From assembly GCA_009781565.1 (NCBI GenBank), contig WQXV01000027.1:1-9674 (forward strand): DNA of 9,674 nt, written 5' to 3'. The stretch's first letter is position 1. Every line of letters starts with the position of its first letter. This stretch comes from Actinomycetes bacterium. Lineage in GTDB: Bacteria; Actinomycetota; Coriobacteriia; WRKU01. Under the pieces are notes generated by a model, which did no database searches, was not told where the DNA came from, and saw only the letters and a list, made by a program, of their open reading frames with translations. This document shows, piece after piece, positions 1 to 5,646 of the stretch. The translations under genes were made by a program, and so were the position numbers.

Positions 1-264
1 GACCAGTTGGGCGAGGTGGGTTTGCAATGCTTCGGTGCGATCGTAGCCAGCTTGGCCGATCAACGATGCTATCTCGCCCAACTCCATCCCGAGCTCCTTG
101 TAGAACAGGATCTCTTGAAGGCGGTCGACCTCATCGGTCGTGTACTTGCGATAACCCGCATCGGTCGCGTAGGCGGGAGGGAGCAGACCGATTGCGTCGT
201 AGTGGCGCAGCGCACGCGTCGAGATGCCCGCGAGTTGCGCCAGCTCACTGATGCTATAGTCCAT
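1..264 (-). CDS. MerR-family transcriptional regulator, TipA-like (partial, runs off the left edge)
   Basis: Reading the minus strand from the ATG at 264-262 gives 88 codons with no stop before the window edge. The protein starts MDYSISELAQLAGISTRALR and continues HYDAIGLLPP, then GYRKYTTDEVDRLQEILFY. This is the winged helix-turn-helix signature of MerR proteins: helix-turn-helix at about residues 4-23, the HYD..GLL wing, and the YR.Y...D..RL..I recognition helix. The following KELGMELGEI is the start of the dimerisation helix. The overall pattern is closest to the TipAL/SkgA/Mta branch of multidrug-responsive MerR activators; the C-terminal effector domain that would settle this lies outside the window. 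A strong Shine-Dalgarno (AGGAGGT, minus strand, 277-271) sits 6 nt before the ATG. A MerR-type operator lies just upstream, so autoregulation is likely. Family assignment is firm; subfamily and inducer are inferred. Confidence 0.9.
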   Translation of the reverse strand, partial: MDYSISELAQLAGISTRALRHYDAIGLLPPAYATDAGYRKYTTDEVDRLQEILFYKELGMELGEIASLIGQAGYDRTEALQTHLAQLV

Positions 265-283
265 GATCCCACCTCCTTTTTAG

Positions 284-299
284 CTTGCTCTACGTCAAG
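284..299 (-). promoter_or_regulatory. Possible second, degenerate operator half-site near the predicted start of transcription
   Basis: Plus-strand bases 292-299 read ACGTCAAG, matching one arm of the main operator palindrome. The other arm (284-291, CTTGCTCT) keeps only the outer CTTG. The centre lies about 23-24 bp from that of the main palindrome, roughly two helical turns, and overlaps the predicted transcription start. It could be a weak secondary operator used for repression, or chance similarity. Confidence 0.35.
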
Positions 300-328
300 T
301 ATAAACCTTGACGTAACGTCAAAGTCAA
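298..328 (-). promoter_or_regulatory. MerR-type promoter/operator for the TipA-like regulator (19-bp spacer)
   Basis: On the minus strand a -35 element TTGACT (328-323) and a -10 element TATACT (303-298) are separated by exactly 19 bp. MerR-family activators are known to use such over-long spacers and untwist the DNA. The spacer holds a perfect 15-bp inverted repeat, TTGACGT-T-ACGTCAA (308-322), as expected for a dimeric MerR operator and similar in layout to the tipA operator. Transcription would start near 291, leaving a leader of about 25 nt that contains the Shine-Dalgarno. Elements and spacing are read directly from sequence; binding by the adjacent regulator is inferred. Confidence 0.85.
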
Positions 329-377
329 GAGGTTATTCCAGGAAGTATCGGCTTCTTCAGTTTTGGGAATCGCAGCC

Positions 378-890
378 TCAGGGCACGACGAGTTTGAGCG
401 CGGTATCCAGATCGAAACCCTGCGGCGCGAAGATGGAGTGCGCGAACTGTCCGTCATCCCACAAGATCACTCCAGCGTCTCCCGTGCGCGAGACAGTGAC
501 CTCATCGACATCGGGGTGCAGGGACGGCATACTCTCGGTCGTCTCCCACATCTCATGGACACCGCTGATATCCTCATCGGTGCTGCCTGACTTGCGCAGC
601 ACATAGGTGGTCGCACCTGAGAGCACCTCGACTTCGTTGAGTCGTTCATCGATCGAGCGTACGCCGATCACCGATACGCCGGCAGGGATGGTCATCGGCA
701 CCCCGGTAGTCGCGATCATCTCCTCGACATTCTCGTGCTCGAGAACGGGGTTGGGAATCTGGGTGTTGCTCTCGACATCCTCATCAATGGGAACCTCTGA
801 ATCCGCCAGATCATCGGTACCACATCCCGTGATGAGCACGATACCCAACACCAACAATAGTGCCATGGCAACAAGAGTGGTGCGCTTCAT
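378..890 (-). CDS. Small secreted lipoprotein of unknown function
   Basis: The 170-residue product starts MKRTTLVAMALLLVLGIVLI and is followed by TGC. This is a positively charged start, a hydrophobic core and a lipobox (LITGC) with the lipidated cysteine at residue 23, so it should be a membrane-anchored extracytoplasmic lipoprotein. An acidic linker rich in Asp and Glu follows (about residues 24-45). A compact domain of about 120 residues then ends in WDDGQFAHSIFAPQGFD. That tail faintly recalls the W..(G)..Y.L pattern of DUF4367-type domains, but I cannot assign a family. An in-frame ATG 18 nt upstream (908) has no ribosome-binding site, whereas ATG 890 is preceded by GAGGAAGG, so 890 is chosen. 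The gene is divergent from the lipoate ligase and lies upstream of the MerR regulator on the same strand. Lipoprotein nature is well supported; function is unknown. Confidence 0.8.
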   Translation of the reverse strand: MKRTTLVAMALLLVLGIVLITGCGTDDLADSEVPIDEDVESNTQIPNPVLEHENVEEMIATTGVPMTIPAGVSVIGVRSIDERLNEVEVLSGATTYVLRKSGSTDEDISGVHEMWETTESMPSLHPDVDEVTVSRTGDAGVILWDDGQFAHSIFAPQGFDLDTALKLVVP

Positions 891-892
891 AG

Positions 893-900
893 CCTTCCTC
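893..900 (-). promoter_or_regulatory. Ribosome-binding site deciding the lipoprotein start
   Basis: The minus strand reads GAGGAAGG two bases before the ATG at 890, with the AGGA core about 5 nt away. The alternative ATG at 908 is preceded by CAAAGATC, with no Shine-Dalgarno match. This favours the shorter signal peptide. Confidence 0.65.
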
Positions 901-947
901 GCTTTCATGATCTTTGATCGGTCAGTACGCGATCGTCTCTATCTTAG

Positions 948-953
948 TACAAT
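948..953 (+). promoter_or_regulatory. -10-like hexamer of a probable leaderless lplA promoter
   Basis: TACAAT lies 9 nt before the lplA ATG at 963, so transcription would begin about 0-4 nt upstream of the start codon. No Shine-Dalgarno-like sequence precedes the ATG. This matches the leaderless arrangement common in actinobacteria. No good -35 is visible at the right distance, so the call rests on the hexamer position and the missing ribosome-binding site. Confidence 0.5.
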
Positions 954-962
954 AGTAGCGCT

Positions 963-1727
963 ATGAGATCGATGATCTATCTGGATAATACCGGTTCCGA
1001 CCCCTTTGGCAATCTCGCACTCGAAGAGTATCTGATGACCGATGATACGCGCGATATCGTGATGCTGTGGCAGAACACGCCGGCTGTCATCGTAGGGCGC
1101 AATCAGTTCACCGAGAATCAAGTCGATCGCTCATATGCCGAGCACCATGGTATCGCGGTCGTGCGCCGGCTCAGTGGCGGGGGAGCGGTCTATCACGACA
1201 AGGGTAACCTCAACTTCACGATCATTGCTCGTAATGGGACATCCCACAAGAACGACTTCTCGTTCTTCACGCGTCCGATCCTGGAGGTGTTGGAATCCTA
1301 TGGGGTCGATGCGCAGTTTTGCGGGCGCAACGATCTGGTCGTCGAAGGTAGAAAATTCAGCGGGAATGCCCAGTATCATCATGGCAGCGCGCTGCTCCAT
1401 CACGGCACTATCCTGTGGGACAGCGACCTTACGGTCCTCGCTCGTGTGCTCAAGCCGAAGAAGCGTGTGGTCGCACGCGAAGTCGATTCGCATCAGTCTC
1501 GAGTCGCCAATCTGGTCGACTTTGTACCACCATCAGTCACGCTCACCCGCTTCAAGGCCGATCTGGTATCGCGATTGATCGGAGAGACATCGCACAGCAC
1601 CACCGCGACCGTTCCCGAGGTCCCCCAAGCACTGCTTGACAAGTATCGGTCCGAGAGCTGGAATTGGGGCACGGGACCCGAGGAATCTGACGATGCGGAC
1701 ATCGAGAGCTTTCCCGCCTCATGCTAG
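963..1727 (+). CDS. lplA: Lipoate-protein ligase A, catalytic domain only
   Basis: This 254-residue enzyme belongs to the biotin/lipoate ligase (BPL_LplA_LipB) fold and should join free lipoate, via lipoyl-AMP, to a lysine of lipoyl domains such as GcvH or 2-oxoacid dehydrogenase E2. Diagnostic motifs are in order: NLALEEYL at the N terminus, RRLSGGGAVYHD (R68-D79) followed by GNLNF, GRNDLVVEGRKFSGNA with the expected substrate lysine K131, HHGTIL, and the SRVANL loop. Known two-domain ligases (E. coli LplA, about 338 residues) carry a C-terminal accessory domain after a Y..S.W.WG junction. Here YRSESWNWGTGP is present, but only about 20 residues follow before the stop. The protein thus resembles the catalytic half of bipartite ligases, which need a separate LplB. 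The 9-nt gap to rnd leaves no room for an LplB, so any partner must be elsewhere. ATG 963 is used; ATG 972 is an alternative. Confidence 0.93.
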   Translation: MRSMIYLDNTGSDPFGNLALEEYLMTDDTRDIVMLWQNTPAVIVGRNQFTENQVDRSYAEHHGIAVVRRLSGGGAVYHDKGNLNFTIIARNGTSHKNDFSFFTRPILEVLESYGVDAQFCGRNDLVVEGRKFSGNAQYHHGSALLHHGTILWDSDLTVLARVLKPKKRVVAREVDSHQSRVANLVDFVPPSVTLTRFKADLVSRLIGETSHSTTATVPEVPQALLDKYRSESWNWGTGPEESDDADIESFPASC

Positions 1728-1730
1728 AAT
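1725..1730 (+). promoter_or_regulatory. Extended -10 element of a probable leaderless rnd promoter
   Basis: TAGAAT is preceded by TGC, giving the extended -10 form TGnTAnnnT, and overlaps the lplA stop codon TAG. The rnd GTG begins 7 nt after the hexamer, where transcription would start, so the mRNA could begin exactly at the start codon. Only a weak AGG lies upstream as a possible Shine-Dalgarno. Confidence 0.55.
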
Positions 1731-1736
1731 AGGCCT

Positions 1737-2969
1737 GTGAATCCAGAGAGCCGACATAGTGCACTCATCACGACCGACAAGGCTCTTGCCCAAGCTATCG
1801 AAGAGATGCGAACATGTGCGGTCATCGCGGTCGATACGGAATTCATCCGTGAGAAGACCTACTACGCGCAACTGTGTCTAATCCAGATCGCCTTTGGCGA
1901 TCAGGTGGTGCTCATAGACCCCCTGGCAGATCTCGATCTGGCACCACTGGGTCAGATCATGAGCGATGCCGCCATACTCAAGGTCTTTCACAGCGGCAGG
2001 CAAGATCTCGAGATCCTCTACCACCTGTTCGGTGATCCGGTCGCTCCGATCTTTGACACGCAATCAGCAGCCTCACTAATGGGGATGCCTGACCAGGTCG
2101 CCTACGCGACCTTCATAAAACAGATGCTCGATGTCGAGCTGGAGAAGGTCGGTAGCTTCTCCCAATGGGCTCGTCGACCCTTGAGCGCCCAGCAGATCGC
2201 CTACGCGCAAGAGGATGTGACCTATCTGCTAGCGGCCTATCCTATCGCCCTCGAGCGATTGGCTGAGAGGGGACGTGAGAGCTGGCTTGATGATGAGTTC
2301 GCCTATCGCGCCACGAAAGACTATGTAGCCGATACCGTACCGGAACAAGCGTACCGATTCGTCAAGCGCGTATCCTCGCTCTCACCGCGCCAAGCCGCGG
2401 TCGCTCGCGAGGTAGCTGCTTGGCGCCAGATCGAGGCGATGCGTGCCGATCTTCCCCGACGTCGTATCCTTCCCGATGAATCGTTGATCGAGATCTCGAG
2501 AAAGCAACCGACCTCTCCTGCCAGTCTGCACTCGGTCCGCGGTCTGGGCCAGCATGCCATGACCCACACGCAGCAGATACTGGCAGCAGTGCGCGCGGGA
2601 AAACGCGTATCGGCAGAGGAGCTGCCCCAGCTCAAAAGTCCCGAAAAGCCCACCGCGCTGATCGAGCCGACCGTCAAACTCGCGACCGCGCTGGTGGCAG
2701 CGCGTGCCAAAGAATACCAGATAGCACCCAACGTGTTGGCCAGCAGTGCCATGCTTGAGGAATTTGCGAGAACTCCGGATAGCTCGGCACAACTTATGCA
2801 GGGCTGGCGTAAAATGATGATAGGAGACGAGCTGAGTGACCTTATCAAGGGCAAGATCGCTCTTTTCCTATATGATGGAAAGGTACAGACCGTGTCGCTT
2901 GACGCTAAGGGTCAAGCACTGCTCAATAGGGAGAAGTGGCGCAACGCGCCATCACAAGAGAAGGAGTGA
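1737..2969 (+). CDS. rnd: Ribonuclease D (DEDDy 3'-5' exoribonuclease with HRDC domain)
   Basis: The 410-residue protein should be a cytoplasmic 3'-5' exoribonuclease that trims tRNA precursors and other structured RNAs using two metal ions. The DEDDy exonuclease domain covers about residues 9-190. Exo I is VDTEF (D33, E35), Exo II is HSGRQD (D90), and Exo III is YAQED (Y156, D160); the tyrosine defines the DEDDy class. KVGSFSQWARRPLS before Exo III matches the usual RNase D K...W..RPL. An HRDC domain follows (about 213-290), starting LSPRQAAVAREVAAWR. A second, more diverged helical region ends the chain, as in other RNase D proteins (E. coli about 375 residues). The GTG start is chosen because the conserved TT...L..A strand/helix before VDTEF needs it; the next ATG would cut into that domain. 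The gene lies 9 nt after lplA and may have its own promoter. Confidence 0.94.
   Translation: MNPESRHSALITTDKALAQAIEEMRTCAVIAVDTEFIREKTYYAQLCLIQIAFGDQVVLIDPLADLDLAPLGQIMSDAAILKVFHSGRQDLEILYHLFGDPVAPIFDTQSAASLMGMPDQVAYATFIKQMLDVELEKVGSFSQWARRPLSAQQIAYAQEDVTYLLAAYPIALERLAERGRESWLDDEFAYRATKDYVADTVPEQAYRFVKRVSSLSPRQAAVAREVAAWRQIEAMRADLPRRRILPDESLIEISRKQPTSPASLHSVRGLGQHAMTHTQQILAAVRAGKRVSAEELPQLKSPEKPTALIEPTVKLATALVAARAKEYQIAPNVLASSAMLEEFARTPDSSAQLMQGWRKMMIGDELSDLIKGKIALFLYDGKVQTVSLDAKGQALLNREKWRNAPSQEKE
2961..2966 (+). promoter_or_regulatory. Ribosome-binding site deciding the metallopeptidase start
   Basis: AAGGAG, within the last codons of rnd, lies 8 nt before ATG 2975. This places the start there rather than at the in-frame GTG codons at 2936 or 2966, which would overlap or precede this site. 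Confidence 0.75.
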
Positions 2970-2974
2970 ACGCA

Positions 2975-3736
2975 ATGCCAGTTGAACAATCAGTCAATCT
3001 CGCGAATCAGGGGATCGGCGCCGGTTTCATGGGGCTCAATCCTTTGTTTTTAGGACTCTCATTGCTGACGATGCTGCTGGGACTGGTGACCCAGTGGTGG
3101 ATCAAGCGGACCTTCAACCGCTTCAGCCATGTGCCGACCGCATCAGGGCTGACCGGAGCTCAAGTCGCACAGCGCATCCTGCAGGCAAAAGGGATCGCCG
3201 CGCAACCGGGAGCTCCCACCTCACGCGAATCGGTCGGAATCACCGCGACCAAGGGTGTGCTGACCGACCACTACGATCCACGCAAAGGGATCGTGGCACT
3301 GTCCGAGCCGGTCTACGGGGTCAACTCGATCTCATCGACCGCGGTGGCCGCCCATGAGGTCGGGCATGCCGGGCAGACCGCGCAGCGCTATTTCTGGGGC
3401 GAGATCCGTACCCGGTTGGTCCCAGCGGTCAACTTCGGATCGCAGGCAGCCGGCATCTTGATCATGATGGGCTTCTTCACCGCGATGACCGGACTGCTCT
3501 GGCTCGGTATCATCTTCTTTGCGCTTTCAGTGATCTTCCAACTGGTCACCTTGCCCGTCGAGTTCAACGCGAGTGCACGGGCTCTTAACAGGTTGACCGA
3601 GACCGGATTGCTGACCCCTGAGGAGGTCCCGGGTGCGCGCAAGGTGCTTCAAGCCGCGGCGCTGACCTATCTGGCATCAGCGATGATCTCGGTGCTCTAC
3701 CTGCTCTTCTACATCACGATGGCAAGAAGGCGCTAG
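2975..3736 (+). CDS. YugP-like membrane zinc metallopeptidase (Zn_peptidase_2)
   Basis: The 253-residue product is an integral membrane protein of the YugP/Zn_peptidase_2 family. A first hydrophobic segment lies at about residues 20-42 (GLNPLFLGLSLLTMLLGLVT). The zinc motif HEVGH is at H127-H131 in AAHEVGHAGQ, with E128 as general base. Two hydrophobic segments follow (about 155-175 and 178-194). E196 in LPVEFNASARAL is the likely third zinc ligand, and a last segment ends the chain near YLLFYITMA. A conserved DHYDP...I.LSEPVY.. block precedes the active site, as in the family. The substrate of this family is not established; membrane-protein quality control is only a guess. The gene starts 5 nt after rnd and ends 3 nt before xseA, suggesting cotranscription. 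Confidence 0.88.
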   Translation: MPVEQSVNLANQGIGAGFMGLNPLFLGLSLLTMLLGLVTQWWIKRTFNRFSHVPTASGLTGAQVAQRILQAKGIAAQPGAPTSRESVGITATKGVLTDHYDPRKGIVALSEPVYGVNSISSTAVAAHEVGHAGQTAQRYFWGEIRTRLVPAVNFGSQAAGILIMMGFFTAMTGLLWLGIIFFALSVIFQLVTLPVEFNASARALNRLTETGLLTPEEVPGARKVLQAAALTYLASAMISVLYLLFYITMARRR

Positions 3737-3739
3737 TAT

Positions 3740-5032
3740 ATGGCTGAGGCGGTCGCACTTACCGTTTCGGCGGCACTACATCTGGCAAAGGATGCGCTGC
3801 GTGCGCGTCCTTTGCATATTGTGGGCGAGGTCACCGGTTTCAAGCCGCACACCACCTATCGCGCCTACTACTTCCAGCTCAAGGATGAAGACAGCGTGAT
3901 GGAGGTCACGCTGTGGAAGAATGTCTTTGCCGAGATGGGCGTCGAGCTCAAAGACGGCATGATCATCGAGGTCTCGGGCCATTTCGATGTCTATCCCGCC
4001 AAGGGATCGATGTCATTTATCCCCCGTCATTACAAGGTGGCAGGAGAAGGGGATCTGCGCGCGCAGGTCGCCGCCCTTGCCAACAAACTGCGCGATGAAG
4101 GGCTGATGGATGCCACTCGCAAGAAGGAGCTTCCCTGGTTGCCGGAACGCATCGCGGTGATCACAAGCCCGAACGGTGCGGCGATCCACGATGTCTTGCG
4201 CACCTTGGCGCGGCGCTATCCTCTCGCTGATGTCCTCTTCTTCGGCACGTTGGTCGAGGGGCATGGAGCGGCCAGTGGGATCGTGCGTGCGCTTCAGACC
4301 GCTGATCGCTACGGACCTGATGTGATCTTGCTCGTACGCGGTGGAGGCAGTTTCGAAGATCTCCTGCCGTTCTCAGATGAGGAGGTCGCACGCGCCATCG
4401 TAGCCTGTGGGGCTCCGGTCGTCTCCGGTGTCGGACATGAGCCCGACTACAGCATCGCCGATATGGTCGCCGATGTTCGCGCCTCGACACCGACCGCTGC
4501 GGCTGAGACGGTCGTGCCGGCGCGCGATGAACTGCTCGGCATACTGGCGGGCCATCTCCAACAGCTGATCATACCTTTCGACCAGTACAACTTGCGGGTC
4601 GACGCGCTTCAACAGCGCCTCGAGCAGGCACTTCCCGGAAAACTCGAAGCCGATGTGGTCCGCATCGAATCGATGCGCATGCGCCTCGAGCAGGCAATTC
4701 CGACCAGACTTGAGCGCGACGAGATGACGCTTGCCAATCTGCGCCTGCGGTTCATCACCGCCGGAGCACGTCTGGTCACCGAGCCCCAGATCGCCCTGAC
4801 CCATCGGGGTGCGCAGCTCGAGGCACTCTCACCGCTCAAAGTCCTCTCACGCGGCTATGCCGCGGTATTCGACTCGAAGACCCATCGTGTCATCGACTCG
4901 ATACAGAAAGTCAAGGCGCACGATCAGGTGACCGTCCAGGTCGCCGATGGATCGATCTTCACACTGGTGGAGCGCACCGAGGAAGCGGAAATGGCTACCA
5001 GAGATAACAGCGACAAGAACCAGAAGGAGTAA
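3740..5032 (+). CDS. xseA: Exodeoxyribonuclease VII large subunit
   Basis: The 430-residue protein is the catalytic subunit of exonuclease VII, which with XseB degrades single-stranded DNA from both ends in repair and recombination. An N-terminal OB-fold lies at about residues 5-100 (HIVGEVTGF, YYFQLKDE). The catalytic domain follows: ITSPNGAAIHDVL (D151), RGGGSFEDL (R200), FSDEEVARAI, VVSGVGHEPD (H233, D236) and RASTPTAAAE. These four residues line up with the essential D155, R205, H238 and D241 of E. coli XseA. A long alpha-helical coiled coil (about 250-355) contains 22-residue repeats. The conserved PLKVLSRGYA element then leads into the C-terminal domain. The length is near that of E. 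coli (456). It starts 3 nt after the metallopeptidase gene, with an AAGAAGG ribosome-binding site, and is followed directly by xseB. Confidence 0.96.
   Translation: MAEAVALTVSAALHLAKDALRARPLHIVGEVTGFKPHTTYRAYYFQLKDEDSVMEVTLWKNVFAEMGVELKDGMIIEVSGHFDVYPAKGSMSFIPRHYKVAGEGDLRAQVAALANKLRDEGLMDATRKKELPWLPERIAVITSPNGAAIHDVLRTLARRYPLADVLFFGTLVEGHGAASGIVRALQTADRYGPDVILLVRGGGSFEDLLPFSDEEVARAIVACGAPVVSGVGHEPDYSIADMVADVRASTPTAAAETVVPARDELLGILAGHLQQLIIPFDQYNLRVDALQQRLEQALPGKLEADVVRIESMRMRLEQAIPTRLERDEMTLANLRLRFITAGARLVTEPQIALTHRGAQLEALSPLKVLSRGYAAVFDSKTHRVIDSIQKVKAHDQVTVQVADGSIFTLVERTEEAEMATRDNSDKNQKE
4601..4798 (+). repeat. Three tandem 66-bp (22-residue) repeats within the xseA coiled coil
   Basis: Units at 4601-4666, 4667-4732 and 4733-4798 encode residues 288-309, 310-331 and 332-353, aligned without gaps. 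They share the register L..RLEQA.P..LE.D. Units 1 and 2 share an identical 16-nt run (4615-4630 and 4681-4696), pointing to internal duplication; unit 3 is more diverged. A 22-residue period equals two hendecads, which suits a long coiled coil. Confidence 0.7.
5024..5029 (+). promoter_or_regulatory. Ribosome-binding site deciding the xseB start
   Basis: AAGGAG sits 8 nt before ATG 5038 but only 2 nt before the in-frame ATG 5032 that overlaps the xseA stop. ATG 5038 is therefore preferred. It gives a product starting MAEQTFAEGI, as expected for XseB. Confidence 0.7.
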
Positions 5033-5037
5033 TGATA

Positions 5038-5265
5038 ATGGCAGAGCAGACGTTTGCGGAAGGTATCGCAGAACTTGAGGCGATCGTACACAGCTTGGAG
5101 AGCGGCAACCTTGAATTGGAGGACAGCCTGACCTCGTACGAGCGTGGCGTCACGCTGATCAAGGAGCTGCAGACCAAACTTGAGACCGCACAACAGAAAG
5201 TGACGACCCTACTGGGTGATGTCGACCCGGCACCGGTCGAAGGAGAAGAGGAGCTGATGGTATGA
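5038..5265 (+). CDS. xseB: Exodeoxyribonuclease VII small subunit
   Basis: The 75-residue protein is the small, non-catalytic subunit of exonuclease VII; several copies bind the coiled coil of one XseA. It has the family pattern TFAEGIAELEAIVHSLESGN followed by LELEDSLTSYERGVTLIK and a heptad-like helix QTKLETAQQKV. The length is typical (E. coli 80). The acidic tail (EGEEELMV) is less conserved. Its start is 5 nt after the xseA stop, and its stop codon overlaps the next start as ATGA (5262-5265), so xseA, xseB and the HIT gene are probably translationally coupled. Confidence 0.95.
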   Translation: MAEQTFAEGIAELEAIVHSLESGNLELEDSLTSYERGVTLIKELQTKLETAQQKVTTLLGDVDPAPVEGEEELMV

Positions 5266-5603
5266 GGAAGACACAAGGTGACTGCCTGTTTTGCAAGATC
5301 GCATCCGGTGAGGCCAAGGTGCCGTTCGTCTATGAGGACGAGCACGTGGTCGCCTTCGACGACATATCGCCGAAAGCAGCTGTCCACACCCTGATCGTTC
5401 CCAAGGAGCATATCGAGAATCTCAACGACGAGCCCTCCTCAGAACTGCTCTCCAATGTCTTTGGAGCGGTACCTGCGGTCGCGCATATCAAAGGCATCGA
5501 TGAGACCGGTTATCGCATCATCCAGAACAACGGTGATGATGCGCGCCAGACCGTCCATCATCTGCACGTGCATATGCAAGGTGGCGAGCAGTTGCCCGAA
5601 TAG
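5262..5603 (+). CDS. HIT-family (HinT-like) nucleotide phosphoramidase/hydrolase
   Basis: The 113-residue protein has the histidine-triad fold of HinT-type hydrolases, which cleave phosphoramidate or phosphoester bonds of AMP/GMP derivatives. It begins with CLFCKIASGE (C8, C11), a pair that in some bacterial HIT proteins binds zinc together with two histidines, perhaps H50 and H99 here. Typical elements follow: V.AFDDISPKA, HTLIVPKEHI, GYRIIQNNG and the triad QTVHHLHVHMQGG (H100, H102, H104), with H102 the expected nucleophile. The second hydrophobic position after the last triad histidine is occupied by Gln106. The chain stops soon after GGEQLPE, without the WPPG-type tail of HINT1. The physiological substrate is unknown. 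ATG 5262 overlaps the xseB stop. It appears to be the last gene of this run. Confidence 0.93.
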   Translation: MRKTQGDCLFCKIASGEAKVPFVYEDEHVVAFDDISPKAAVHTLIVPKEHIENLNDEPSSELLSNVFGAVPAVAHIKGIDETGYRIIQNNGDDARQTVHHLHVHMQGGEQLPE

Positions 5604-5646
5604 TGGGACGACGCTCGCTCACACTCACTTAAAGACTCGCCCATAG

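Noticed and set aside
340..358. Weak hairpin (AGGAAG / CTTCTT) beyond the lipoprotein stop
   Set aside because: It has only six pairs including wobble, and no T-tract on the minus strand, so it is not a credible terminator.
7..606. Plus-strand open frame (199 codons) across the MerR gene and lipoprotein
   Set aside because: It lies opposite two supported minus-strand genes and runs through the MerR promoter; its product has no recognisable domain.
891..908. Longer lipoprotein start at ATG 908
   Set aside because: There is no ribosome-binding site before it, and the shorter start at 890 has a good one with a standard signal peptide.
2321..2854. Antisense open frame (177 codons) opposite rnd
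   Set aside because: It is Ser/Ala/Arg-rich with no motif and lies entirely within the RNase D coding region.
5603..5622. Hairpin after the HIT stop codon as a possible terminator
   Set aside because: The stem (GTGGG-A-CG with CGCTCAC) has a bulge and a wobble pair, and no T-run follows, so a rho-independent terminator is not supported.
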